From: Roridomyces roridus
Taxonomy: Eukaryota; Basidiomycota; Agaricomycetes; Agaricales; Mycenaceae
NCBI GenBank assembly: GCA_029378245.1
Contig: JARKIF010000010.1
Coordinates: 806,001 to 870,000 of the forward strand
Length of the DNA stretch: 64,000 bases
Direction of reading: 5' to 3'
Position numbers and translations under genes: made by a program. Below the pieces are notes generated by a model that ran no database searches, was not told the DNA's origin, and was given only the letters and a program-made list of their open reading frames with translations. The number at the start of each line of letters is the position of its first letter. Within the stretch, counting starts at the first letter, position 1. Below, piece by piece: positions 20,276 through 30,536 of this stretch.

Positions 20276-21875
20276 TTACTCCTCGTCCTCGTCTTCATCT
20301 TCATCCGGAGGGATCGTCATCATGTCGTTCAGACTGAACAAAATTAATGAATACCGTGATGGAAGGCCCGCAAAAATACGTACCAATGCACCAACGGTCT
20401 CAACACCCCCACCATCTCTACCAGCGTGTTTTTGAAATCGGAAGAAAGGACTTCGGCGTCGGTGAATCTGAATTCAAACCATTAAAATGGTGTTAAAATC
20501 AACCAGTCAAAGCACATACGTCCGAGCGACACAGAAAGACCGACACTTCAACAGGTCGATATCACTGCACGCAACCGTTAATACTAGCGGCGCAGTAAAA
20601 CATGGAAACCATACGCATGATCTTTTGCGATGCCTTTGGGAGCCACCTTGAGTTCGTCTTCCCTTCCGAAGATATTGCGTCTCTCGCCAGGTTTTGGTTC
20701 GCCGAAGTGCCCCACGAAGACTGGATTGGAGATTATCTGACGCAAACGTGTGGGCGAGCGAAGAATGTTGGATCTGATGGTGGCTAGCTCGTTTTTGCCC
20801 GGGCACCACGAGCCAGCTGCAATGATGGATTGGTTTCCAGGTTTGACTGCAAGAATGTCAGATCAAAAAATTACAAGTGGGAAAGTCTTACTCATTCTAC
20901 AAGTCATATAGTTGAATATCGTAGGCATGAATTAGAAACTTACACATGGTCTAGCATGCTCGTTCAGAAGGAATCATGGCAAGGCAGAAGAACGCACAAA
21001 ACGCAAAGATCCCTTTCCGTCCACTCCTGGAAAAGCTGGCCGAGAAATTCGTCTTGTACGGGGTCTTGTCATTGCTGAAACGAACCTATTGAACCAGTCA
21101 ATGTGATTGCATGCGGGTGTAAAGCAACTCACATCTCGATAGATTCGATGAACCACGTCTTTAGGCGGGAGGGGCGGAATCTGGTCGTCCGCCTCGACGA
21201 GGAGGTCGGTGAACACCTGGGCGACGTTCAGAAAAGGTGGCATACAAACAAGACTGGACACACCTCGATAAATCCTTGCCACTCCTTTTCTGCTTGCCGA
21301 AAGACGGGGTCTGTGCGGAATTTAACGCAAGTCGCAATTGAAGCAAGAAGAATTACCATGGAGTTTGAACCTTGCACGCCATCAAGATGTTTCCGCAATT
21401 TTGAGATAGAAAGACTGACCATTCGCGGTCGTTGCATTTGGGGTCCTTCAACTGAGACAAGAAATCGAACGTATTCTGCGAGACGCAACCCTTGGGAACT
21501 ACAAAGTTGAAGAGAAAATTCAATCCACGAAAGGGTAATGAACATACCTAGCCCAGTCTTGGGCGCCTGCACGACGACCCCGACAATCTCTTGCCCGTCC
21601 TCAAGCTCAACCTCCTCCTCGTCATAATCCTCATCAGCATTCTTCTTCTGCTTCTTTTTAGGGGAGCGCGTCTTCTTCTCGCGTTCGGCGCCCCGTTTCC
21701 TTTTGTTCGTCTTCTTGGGCTCAGGTTCGTCGTCGTCCAACGCGTCGCTATTGTACTCTGTCTCGGACCCTTCCGACGACTCGGAGTCACTGCGAGCGGC
21801 TTGCTTCCGCTTCGACTTGGGAGTGACTTTAGTGGCTTTCCTGGGAGACTGCGTGCGGGTTTTGGCGGCAGGCAT
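20276..21875 (-). CDS. DUF2461 family protein with basic N-terminus
   Basis: Twelve exons: 21875-21548, 21498-21420, 21370-21357, 21310-21264, 21216-21133, 21085-20998, 20950-20944, 20896-20892, 20846-20615, 20564-20520, 20467-20384, 20333-20276. They give 356 aa. The first 110 residues are Lys/Arg/Ser/Glu-rich with nuclear-localisation-like blocks (KKTNKRKRG, PKKKQKK). The rest is DUF2461: FDFLSQLKDPKCNDREWFKLH, the conserved HRIYRDVRFSNDKTPYKTNF, then GNQSIIAAGSW, LKVAPKGIAKDHA and LLKCRSFCVARTFTDAEVLS. The acidic tail is DEDEDEDEE. Three exons are tiny (14, 7 and 5 nt), and the 7- and 5-nt pair is needed to keep frame between KGIFAF and IKPGN. The molecular function of DUF2461 is unknown to me. 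Confidence 0.85.
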
Positions 21876-22094
21876 GCTTGGATGCGGTGGCAGGAGTGAC
21901 AAGAAAGAGTTTCGGGCGGCACGGCATGTCTGAATCATCCTTGCCGTACGCCCACGTGATTTACGTAATTGAAGACGCGTCGCGCAATTTCTCATTCATT
22001 TAGCAGAAAATAAGGCATAAATTGTCGATTATCTCTGATCCGGTACACCAATCCATCACATCTCAAAGACCAAAGCACCCTGCTGCTCTCAATT

Positions 22095-22756
22095 TCAGCC
22101 TGGATATTGAATACAAGAAATGGGACACACCAAAGGAACAAGCGAAGAAATTACAGCTCGCTTATCGCGGATGGTTTCATTATATCGACGCTGACGTTCT
22201 GACTCGAGTGCCAACTTCAATTGAGAGGATCAGAGAGTCTAGGTGAGGATATTCAGTATGAAGCATAGTGGTTGAACACTCACCACGATGGCAATCTGCA
22301 GTTCCTTCACCTCCAGCTGACAACGGGCGGCTTTGAGTGAAATCCCACGGAGGAACGGAAGATAGCGCTTCCACGGGACTCTCTTTGCATGAAGGAGGTC
22401 GGATTGTAGATGAGAGGCCAGGAGTTTGGCGCTAGTCGGTCGTCAGTAATCATGTCCACTTGTGAGAGAGCGACTCACGCAATCAAATCGAGCTCGACTT
22501 GCAGAACGAAATGCGGATGCCTATCCTTCAACGCCGCGTACAGAGGGAGTCCCAGCGCTTCCTCCGTCTCTTCCAACTTCCTCAACAGCGCCCGAATACG
22601 CGTCCCAGGAAAGATTGGAGCCAGACAGTGGCGCGCGAGAAAGCCGAAAACGACGAGCAGGGCAAAGTAACGAACGACATCACTGCCTACGCTGTTGAGT
22701 GACACGACCGTGGCGATTATGAAGGTGGAAAGTTGAAGTAGGTCTTCGTTGCGCAT
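22095..22756 (-). CDS. small protein with N-terminal membrane segments (family A, member 1)
   Basis: Three exons, 22756-22479, 22431-22284 and 22214-22095, giving 181 aa. The N-terminus has hydrophobic stretches (STFIIATVVSL, then VVRYFALLVVFGFLARHCL). The remainder is predicted coiled or helical (LRKLEETEEALGL, SHLQSDLLHAK, W-KRYLPFL, QLEVKELQIAIV, LESERQRRYNETIRDKRA). A paralogue at 54729-55334 shares the layout, the same intron phases and a middle exon of exactly 148 nt. The 69-nt second intron is longer than usual and its acceptor was chosen by alignment with the paralogue. A further intron near 22095-22160 would give a different C-terminus. The function is unknown. Confidence 0.65.
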
Positions 22757-24583
22757 TTGGGGCAGGAGGGTCTCGAGTCCCAGTATGTGGGCTTCTATTT
22801 CACGATGATATCTTATGTGGTCCTTTATGGCGCTTCTTTAGCCGGACGGACGGGGATTCAGAGCGAAAGCAGATCCGAATGTGATACGTATTTTTGCAAC
22901 ACTTCACAGCAGTGGGGTACAGCCCGTAACCTTGGGAGGGAGGTCCGAGTCTGTGTATAAGCGCCGGACGCCAAATAAGTACAGGATAAAATACGTACTA
23001 CTCGCAATTTGTTTTGAATGGATGTAACTGAACCCAACTTCAAGTTCCCTTCTGGGTTTTGCTTCCGCGAGGGCGAAAATCCTTTTACAGGGCCTTCCAA
23101 TTAATCTACACTTGGCAAGATAAACGCTCGGTGCCTCGAAACGGCGCACGTGGGGTGGAGAGTTGCTACGACCGGCTGCGGACTGCGACTGAAGACGAAC
23201 CTTGGGGTAGAGCGGTCGAACTTTCCACCAGAATTACGAGTGACTGAATTGGTCGTTGAACGGGTTGAATGCTAACGGCTATACGTTCCCCATCCATTGC
23301 ATTTTAATCAACGGGAGAAGTGCAGAGTCGTCTGGCCATGTGGAAGCCACATGGCCGGCGAAATAACTGTCAGAATGACAGAGATTCCCCCTCGGAAACG
23401 TGGCAAACCTGGCAGATGTTCAGATGTTGTCAAATTGCTGTATAGCGCGAGACCCACGTGGCTAAAAACGAGCGTCGAAAAACTGACAACCATCTTGATA
23501 TTCCCCAATGTTTCGCAGCAGAGTTCTTGACTGACCGGAATCCGTCATTTGGGCTGCGTATATAGACATCAGAAACGGTTAGAACCGAGGATATCCGTTA
23601 TTTGGGGATGGGCGGCGATGAACTGTGGGGGAAGATGGGATGAATGAATTGAGATGTTATTGCATTTGTGGCGGATTTCTGATATCCACCGCCAGGCCGT
23701 TTGGGTGGTTTGGGTGTCCGAGCCTAACCCACAAAGATTGTAACCGGGTGTATCATGATGGTGGCGGAAGGCGGACGGTGGAATGAAACTGCGAGAAAGG
23801 AAGTTGGATTCAGGGTACGATGCAAGAATGGAGGTACACCAGAAACGAGGTAGTGAATGACCGATAGAAACGCAGGGAGATGACGCGGTGTGAGTCTGGC
23901 TTTCCGAACGTTTGGTTTTCGGATTCACTTGTAGCCGATTCAATGTATCGACGGGAACGCAGGGGACGGTGGGGTTCAAAGTCCAAGCTGAGTTTGGATG
24001 GAAAATTCGGTCAGTCCAAGCATGACTAAACCAACACAGGCCGACGGGAACGAAGACGCCGCTCCGATGTCTGCTGTTAATTAAAAAACCGATTCCAACC
24101 ACTGGCAACGGCACATCCAGACACACAGGGGACGGTGTGATACCGAATTCAGGCTTGAATCAATCAACATATGCGGTGCGAAGAAGCCCGAACGAAACGA
24201 AGATGGCGCTCCGGCGGTATGTGAAGATCTGCTGTTAAAATTCCAACCGACGGCACATCCAGCCACGGGCGCATCAGAGCCCGAGATGGCCTGCCATGGT
24301 GAGAAACAAGAAAGACGAATCCGGATATTAAAGCTGTTTCTCAATAGCAAGGGCATCAGAAGACGGTCATGGTGAGAGTTGGGTGAGAGACAAGAGGGAG
24401 TTGAGTTTAGATCTATTTGGTATCACATCATGTTCCGAACCCACTCTCAGTTGCCTGGCTCTTCGCATTCGAGACCCATCTGTGTCCATGAATACACTCG
24501 GACTCAAGAAGAAGAGTCATCCTCGGACTCTGATCTTATCCGCGCTGGCCATGCAGCAGCCGGTCACGATACCCACTGGATAA
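22757..24583. other. intergenic region
   Basis: About 1.8 kb without a convincing gene. A 185-codon minus frame (23569-24126) has no domain and covers part of an internal duplication (see 24051-24264), so it is not called. Confidence 0.4.
24051..24264. repeat. imperfect direct duplication
   Basis: 24051-24121 and 24197-24264 share the order ACGAAGA...GCGCTCCG...TCTGCTGTTAA...ATTCCAACC...CGGCACATCCAG with indels. Non-coding. Confidence 0.5.
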
Positions 24584-25614
24584 CTGTCGCACTCGCCAAC
24601 CCCCCGGCGCGCCGCAAAGCTGTATCTAGCACGTCTCACGTCCTTTATTACGCGTCTTTCTGTCTTACACCTCGCTCTAGTCACTTACGAACTGGCTGGA
24701 AGACCTCCGGATAGCACCGAGCGCGTTCGGTACACACTCAAGGATTGGGACACGGACTTTGATGATGCTCTCAATCTAGACGAGCTAGAGGACTTTGAGA
24801 GCACGGATCTCAAATTTCTGCTCGCAACAGTCAAGCGTGCGTACGAGGAAGAAGACGGGCCTCCATCCAAACGACGCAAACTCGATGTGGCTTCTTTGCG
24901 GGATATCATATCTCAGGTCGCGTCGTCTCAATTTGCTGTGACTGCACTCACGAAGGAGAACAGCCACACATACTTCCCTCCATCCTCTTCTCTTGCGTCA
25001 AGAAGCCAGACGCCATCTGGGAATACTCCAAGACTGCTCCGATACCAATCGCACCGCATACCCTCCCGCTTCCTGCGCCCCCACCGTATTCCCGGAGAAG
25101 CTGGGTCATCCCTGTCCGCGGTACTCCTCCCTGGAAACACACCACGTCCGCCGCCGTACTTTTAGACTCGACTGCACTCCCCGAGCCGCCCGACCCCAAG
25201 AACCCCAACGAAATCACCTGGACAGCTCCAGCTCTCTCGGCGCTATGGACCTTCCTGCGCGCGCTGCGAGAAGGCAACAGCATTGGCCCGATGGGTCTCT
25301 CCTTCCACATCTCCCCGTATTACCAGTCCAACTCGCAGAAAACGTATACAGAAGTGTCGGGCATGGGGGCCCAGCCGCAGAGCGTCAGCGATGATCCCGG
25401 AGCGGTGTCCTTAGCGTCTTCGGCGCGGAGACTGACCGTCCCTTTGACGTTGGTGGACCATATCAAGGTGTATCATGAGGCGACGGATTCGATGCGGTTT
25501 CGGACCATTCTGGATGCGTGGAGGTTCGAGGTGGAAGGGAACAAGATTAGACCGCTGAAAGGCGCGCGTCTTGCGCTGCTGGATGAGCGATCCAGGGGTG
25601 TGCTTGTTTCCTGA
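24584..25614 (+). CDS. unrecognised protein, 5' end unresolved
   Basis: A 111-codon open stretch (24584-24916) joins across a 47-nt intron (24917-24963, GTCGCG donor, CAG acceptor) to 24964-25614 in the same frame. Together they give 328 residues with no Met in the first part, so at least one upstream exon is missing, probably within 24380-24580. Visible features: an acidic segment (DDALNLDELEDFESTD), a nuclear-localisation-like PPSKRRKLD, a Pro-rich middle (IAPHTLPLPAPPPYS), a hydrophobic helix-like ALSALWTFLRALREG, and a C-terminus reading FRTILDAWRFEVEG then IRPLKGARLALLDERSRG. No family is recognised. The next gene starts only 34 bp after its stop on the same strand. Confidence 0.5.
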
Positions 25615-25648
25615 TTGAGTAGTCAGCAATGACATCATCATTCTTCTC

Positions 25649-26895
25649 ATGTCCCGCCGCCATATCGTTATCGTCGGAGGCGGGATTATCGGCTGCACGA
25701 CCGCGTACTACCTCACCCGCCATCCGGAATTCGATCCATCCAACGTGACGGTTACGCTCATCGAGACCTCGGCGCGTGGGGCTGCGCAGGGCGCGTCGGG
25801 CAAAGCTGGTGGTCTTGTGGCCAAATGGGCCTACCCGCACGAAATCGTGGGCATCTCCTTCGACGAACACGTCAAACTAGCAGAGGAACATGGCGGGAGG
25901 GAGCGTTGGGGATGGAGGTATGTGGCTACGGGGAGTTGGGAGGGTCGGAGTGAGCGGGAGGTCAAGCCGGGGCATTCGGGGCAGAAGAGTCTGGAGAAGA
26001 AGTTGGGGTTGGACAAGGGTAGGAAGCTCAAAGGGCTGCCGGACGACTTGCTGTGGGTCGAAGAGAGCTTGACTAAATCGTACTCATCCATGGCACCCGA
26101 CGGCGCGACAGCCCAAGTCCACCCATATCTCTTCACGACAAGCATGCTCGAACTCGCAAAGGAAAAGGGTGTGGCATTCGAATCAGGGACGGTAACATCT
26201 ATCGTACAGGACGGAGGGAGGGTCACTGCTATCGAGTGGATTCCCGTAGGGGAGAGCACGACACAGACAATCCAAGGAGTGACGGACGTGATACTCTGCG
26301 CCGGTGCATGGTCCACGAAACTCGTACCAGCGCTCCCTATCCAGGGCACGCGCGCACATAGCGTTGTCATCCGTACACGCCCAGACGCCCTCATCGCGCC
26401 CTACGTTCTCTTCACCGAGATCACGGGTACGGGAAACGATGTAGTGTCGCCTGAGATCTACGCGCGCCCTGATGGGACGGTCTATGCCTGTGGGCCGGGA
26501 GACGATTCGCCACTGCCAGACAGCGTCGACGATGTCGCTGTGGACGATGTTGCCGCAGAGAATGTCTGGAGGAATGTAACTAGCATTTCGGAGGAACTGA
26601 TGGAAGGGACAGTCGAGGTCAAGCAGGCGTGTTTCCTGCCCGTGTCCAGTATCGGCGGTGGCCCGATTATTGGTGAGGCGGAGGGGATCGCAAAGGGCCT
26701 CTTTGTCGCTACGGGGCATACTTGCTGGGTAAGTGGATCACTCACAGCTGCCAGAAGTGACTGAGAGCTTTGATGTAGGGAATCAGCAATGCGCCAGGCA
26801 CGGCCAAGGCAGTTGCTGAGCTTGTTCTGGAGGGGAAAGCGCGGTGTGTAGACTTGAGGAAGCTGCATCCGTCCAAGTTTTCGAGACATCTGTAG
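25649..26895 (+). CDS. FAD-dependent oxidoreductase (DAO family, TDA3-like)
   Basis: Two exons, 25649-26728 and 26779-26895, giving 398 aa. A 50-nt intron with GTAAGT donor and GTAG acceptor interrupts GHTCWGISNAPG. The N-terminal dinucleotide-binding motif HIVIVGGGIIGCTTAYYL (5-22) is followed by the FAD-sealing ETSARGAAQGASGKAGGLV. A substrate-side strand (ILCAGAWSTKL) and the C-terminal FAD-contact FVATGHTCWGISNAPGTAKAVAEL complete the D-amino-acid-oxidase-like fold. Length and motifs resemble the fungal TDA3-type branch, whose substrate is unclear. The start is the first ATG of the frame, four residues before the motif. Confidence 0.88.
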
Positions 26896-28173
26896 TGGTT
26901 TGAAGAGAGAGGCGACAAACAAACAAGAAGCCCTCTTGCGTTCCACCACATTCAAGTGTGCAAACCATGAAATAAATCGATTCCACGCTCTCCATCGCGT
27001 TCACCGTGCAGGGACGCACCTTGGCCTTGAATCATGGCCTGTTTCGGTCTAATGGCCTACGAGTGTCCGAGTCTTTGCATCTAATCGGCACCCCAGCTTA
27101 CTCTGCCGATGGCTCTTCGTCTGTCCCTCTAATCAGCTTCACGAAGCGCACAGGTGGAGCAAGTGCTGCCCCGAATGCACCTCAGGATCCGCGACGTTCC
27201 TTCTTGGCACGAGTACCAGTGAGCGGTTTTGCTACTCGGGAACGAGGATGAGAAGCACCCAAGGTTCGTTCGCCTCGGTGATATGCTTCCCGTATGTCCT
27301 TCTCTGACCTTGCTCGTGTTCGCAAGCGTGGGCAAGATGAGGCCTTCTAGACCAATACTTCGCGGGTTTCGTCTCCGAATAACGACCACGTTGCAGCATG
27401 TCTTCCCACTTTAAGTCGGTATGTGTTCGCTCGAGTCTCGACAACTTGCTGAAACGAGGTTTTGGTTTTGCTTCAGACTTGGGACGCGCATGAAATTTGC
27501 TAGTGCCAGCGCTCTTGGAGGGTCGACTCGTTCAATCTTGTACGTTGCTCGCATGCCAGAACTTCGGTGATTCCTCCTTTTATTTAGATTCCTTGGGACA
27601 AGAAGGCGCGCCGCTATTAGTGCTATCATCAGGGACTAATTGTGGTACTGTTTCAAACGCATCGTCTCAGTCGGTCTGACACCGAGCTTGGGAATTCAGA
27701 TCCCGTGGAGTGAGAAACAAGAAAATCCGGCCCCCGAGTCCAGGGATGCAAAAACTACAAAAATTGTAGCGGATGGACCGAGCAGATAGTGCAAGCCTAG
27801 AATGCGCACTAGTTTCCTAGTCGAACGCGCTCATGAGGAGGTCTCTCGTTTCCGATTACTTATCCCTGCGGAGATATCAGTTGATGCCGATCCTTCAAAC
27901 TTTTTGTATAATACGCGTTCCCGTCAGTTTTGACCTCGGTCAACTCCCTCTCTCGGGGGCTGCCTTGTATCCTATCCTACCTGTCTCTACTAGTGCGACT
28001 CCCTGTCTGTCTCTTCACCCCTGCAACTACTCAACTATGCTCCAGGTTTCCGATTCCCCACGTCCCCCGCCCCGACCCCGCTCTTTAACAAAAATCTGTA
28101 CACCAAACGACCCTCATTCGCCGTCATGCAAAACCAATCTTTCCTAGCCATGGAGGATCCCCTCGAGTGCGGT
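26896..28173. other. intergenic region
   Basis: About 1.3 kb between the oxidoreductase and the first Clp1-like gene. Short frames and scattered splice-like signals only; no gene is supported. Confidence 0.4.
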
Positions 28174-28284
28174 CTCTAAATCCATCCAGAGCTGTTTCTC
28201 ACCTTTTCCAGTGCCCTGTGCCACCACTTTTCACTTACCAAGGCTCTCCTGCCTCCGAATGCTCGCATACCACCCACCTTTGAC

Positions 28285-28818
28285 ATGACTCTGTCTGCGC
28301 CGCCCTCTCGGCAGCCCACACATCTTTTCGCCATTCTCCCACCAGAGGACAACGCTCGGGTTCCCACTTTGATGATTCCCGTGAGCGCGGGTCTCTACGG
28401 CCAGTCCTTCGCCGCCGATCTCCTTCCGGCAGGCACCGCCCTCCCTGTTCCACACATTCAAAATGGAAATGGCGCTCAGCCCCCCTGCGTGACGCTCCCC
28501 GTCGTCCCCGTCTCTGCACCCCACAGCCTCTCCATCCCACTCGTCCTGCTCTTTGGACTTGGCCTCGAAACAGACCGAAACCTCCTCGCACAGCGCATGC
28601 TGCCCGCGCAGGTCATTGGCGAGTTTCCGCATTTTCCAGCCATGGTCGGTGTGATGGCCAAGTTGCCCGAACAGCAGTTCGAGTGGTACCTTGGATATAC
28701 GCATGGGATGTGGAAGAACGTGCTTGCGCTGGCTCCCAAGGATGCGGGGCTCGTCGAGTTTGTGCAGATGGCGCACAAGGTCATCGTCGAGGCCGGCAGG
28801 CTGCGTGGCCGGCGTTGA
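28285..28818 (+). CDS. Clp1-like protein, copy A (5' end uncertain)
   Basis: 177 aa from the ATG at 28285. It matches copies B (29219-30536) and C (51134-52054): PTHLFAILPPEDN near the start, a hydrophobic core (LSIPLVLLFGLGLETDRNLL), and the family C-terminus with HGMWKNVLALAPKDAGLVEFVQ (copy B: HGLWQNACVLGVHDDGLWEVLE). The family appears to be the basidiomycete Clp1 (clampless) group that acts in clamp-cell formation in Coprinopsis. This assignment is from memory of the family, not a search. Similarity to copies B and C begins upstream of 28285, where the same frame is open to a TAA at about 28172, so an upstream exon may be missing or the gene may carry a premature stop. Confidence 0.55.
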   Translation: MTLSAPPSRQPTHLFAILPPEDNARVPTLMIPVSAGLYGQSFAADLLPAGTALPVPHIQNGNGAQPPCVTLPVVPVSAPHSLSIPLVLLFGLGLETDRNLLAQRMLPAQVIGEFPHFPAMVGVMAKLPEQQFEWYLGYTHGMWKNVLALAPKDAGLVEFVQMAHKVIVEAGRLRGRR

Positions 28819-29068
28819 GCCACAGGCACAGGCACGCACATCTCTTACGAAAAAACAACAAAACGAAAACGAAACGATCCTGCCCCCCGACCGACTGCAG
28901 ACGAACGAATGGACTCGACACACTACGCCAACAAATCATCTTTAATACCTACCACCTACCTACTTGCATGACAATGATCCCAACGCGTTTGCTTTGCTCG
29001 CTGCACTTACTCTCGTATCTTGCTTTTTGTTTTGCCCTTTACCTTACCTCGCTCTCGATTTAATCCGT

Positions 29069-29087
29069 AGTTAGTTAGTTAGTTAGT
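29069..29087. repeat. short GTTA/TTAG microsatellite
   Basis: Four to five tandem GTTA units just downstream of Clp1-like copy A. Confidence 0.6.
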
Positions 29088-29218
29088 CGACGATGAATAA
29101 TGTCTTGTTGTTGCAATCTAAATGTTCTTTGAACGGAATAAGTTACTGTTTGTATGGTACATGCGATTGGGTATTAGGTAGACTACTAGGAAAGGACTCG
29201 GATGCGGTTTGGAAAAAC

Positions 29219-30536
29219 TCATGTTGGCGCAGGCGTCCCCGACTCGGATGCAGTTGCTGATCCCGCTTGCTCCGCATCAGGCGCATCACCCTGCTCTCCC
29301 TCCTCCTGTTCCCGTTCTTGTTCTGGCGGCGGCGGCGTCAGACGCTTAACCATAAGATCCGGCGTCCCAGCTGAAATCGCCATCGCCGTAAGCAACACCT
29401 CCCATACGAGCTCGAGGACCTCCCAAAGCCCGTCATCGTGCACCCCCAGCACACATGCATTCTGCCATAATCCGTGCGTCGTATGGATGTGTCGCAGCAG
29501 GGCTTGGGCGGTGTAGGTGCTCGCGAGGGTCGCGGCAAAGGCGGAGAGGTGTTGTGTGCGGGATTCGGAGGGTCCTCCCTCGGTGGAGGTGAGTGTTGGG
29601 GGCGGCGGTGTGGGGAGTAGGGATTTGAGTAAGTGGGAGGAGCGTTTGGTGTAGAGGAAGGAGGAGAGGAGGGGGAATGTTGTTGGGGAGGGAAGGCAGA
29701 GGGGTTGGACGGGGACTTTGTACGTCGGGGTGCGCTCTTGGGAGGCAGGGGTAGGTATTAATGGCGGCAGACGCGCGCAGTAAATGGTGAGGACGACTGC
29801 GTGCACGGGAATGAGGGTTACTTGACGGGGGGTCTCGGCAGCTACGTCCTTTGAAGAGGAGGAAGCGGCGGGGGAAGGGGATCCGTACACTGCGAGGAGG
29901 TGCGTTGGCGCTGGGAAGTCTCCCTGGTCCGTGACCGAAATGACCAGTTCTTTCGGCAACGACTCCTTAGGTGGGTCTGCAACCACGCTCGCCAGGGTCC
30001 GGTACAGTCTAGGAAGAGGTAAGTCCAAGGAGGTAATTGTTATAAAGAAAAAGAATTTACGCAGGTCCTATATCTTCAAAAGCATCCCGCAGATATTCGA
30101 TTTCAATGTCATCGACATCGCCGAGGTCAGGATCAACCGCCTGGAGCGTCTCCCTCGAAATTTCCTGGTAAGCAGGGCGCAGCAGTTCACGCGGGAGTCG
30201 GTACGTCTGCGTCGTGAGGGAAGGTTGTGGCGGCGGTAACGGCTCCGCATCCTGCATCTCTACATCTTGAATAGGGGGCGCTGCTGGCGCTGTTGTCGAC
30301 ACGGAAGTCACGTTGAACTGCAGCGTAGCAGGGGCAAGTTTAGATTTCCCTGCGCTCTTGCGTTTAGCATGATCTGCGCTGCGGACTACGCGGTTGAGCC
30401 GTCTGGTGCGAGTCGTATCGCGCGTGATGCTGCGAATTCTTTGGCCTATCGACTTTATGGTTGATGATCGCGTGAAGACCGATGGGTGCGCCGCCGCCGC
30501 GTGTTCTAGGTTCGAGGCTCGGCGGGAGAGGACCAT
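29219..30536 (-). CDS. Clp1-like protein, copy B
   Basis: Two exons, 30536-30061 and 30008-29219, separated by a 52-nt intron, giving 421 aa. The basic, Ser/Arg-rich N-terminus (SRRASNLEHAAAAH, TRDTTRTRRLNRVVRS) is followed by a Pro/Ser-rich linker. Then comes the shared core: RLPRELLRPAYQEISRETL, PAPTHLLAVYG, IPVHAVVLTIYCARLPPL, VPVQPLCLPSPTTFPLLSSF, and the signature HTTHGLWQNACVLGVHDDGLW with LELVWEVLLTAMAIS. The last 40 residues are low complexity and acidic. It faces copy A tail to tail 400 bp away. The intron sits at a position comparable to that of copy C. Confidence 0.7.

Noticed and set aside
23569..24126. 185-codon minus frame as a gene
   Set aside because: No domain or splice support, overlaps duplicated non-coding sequence.
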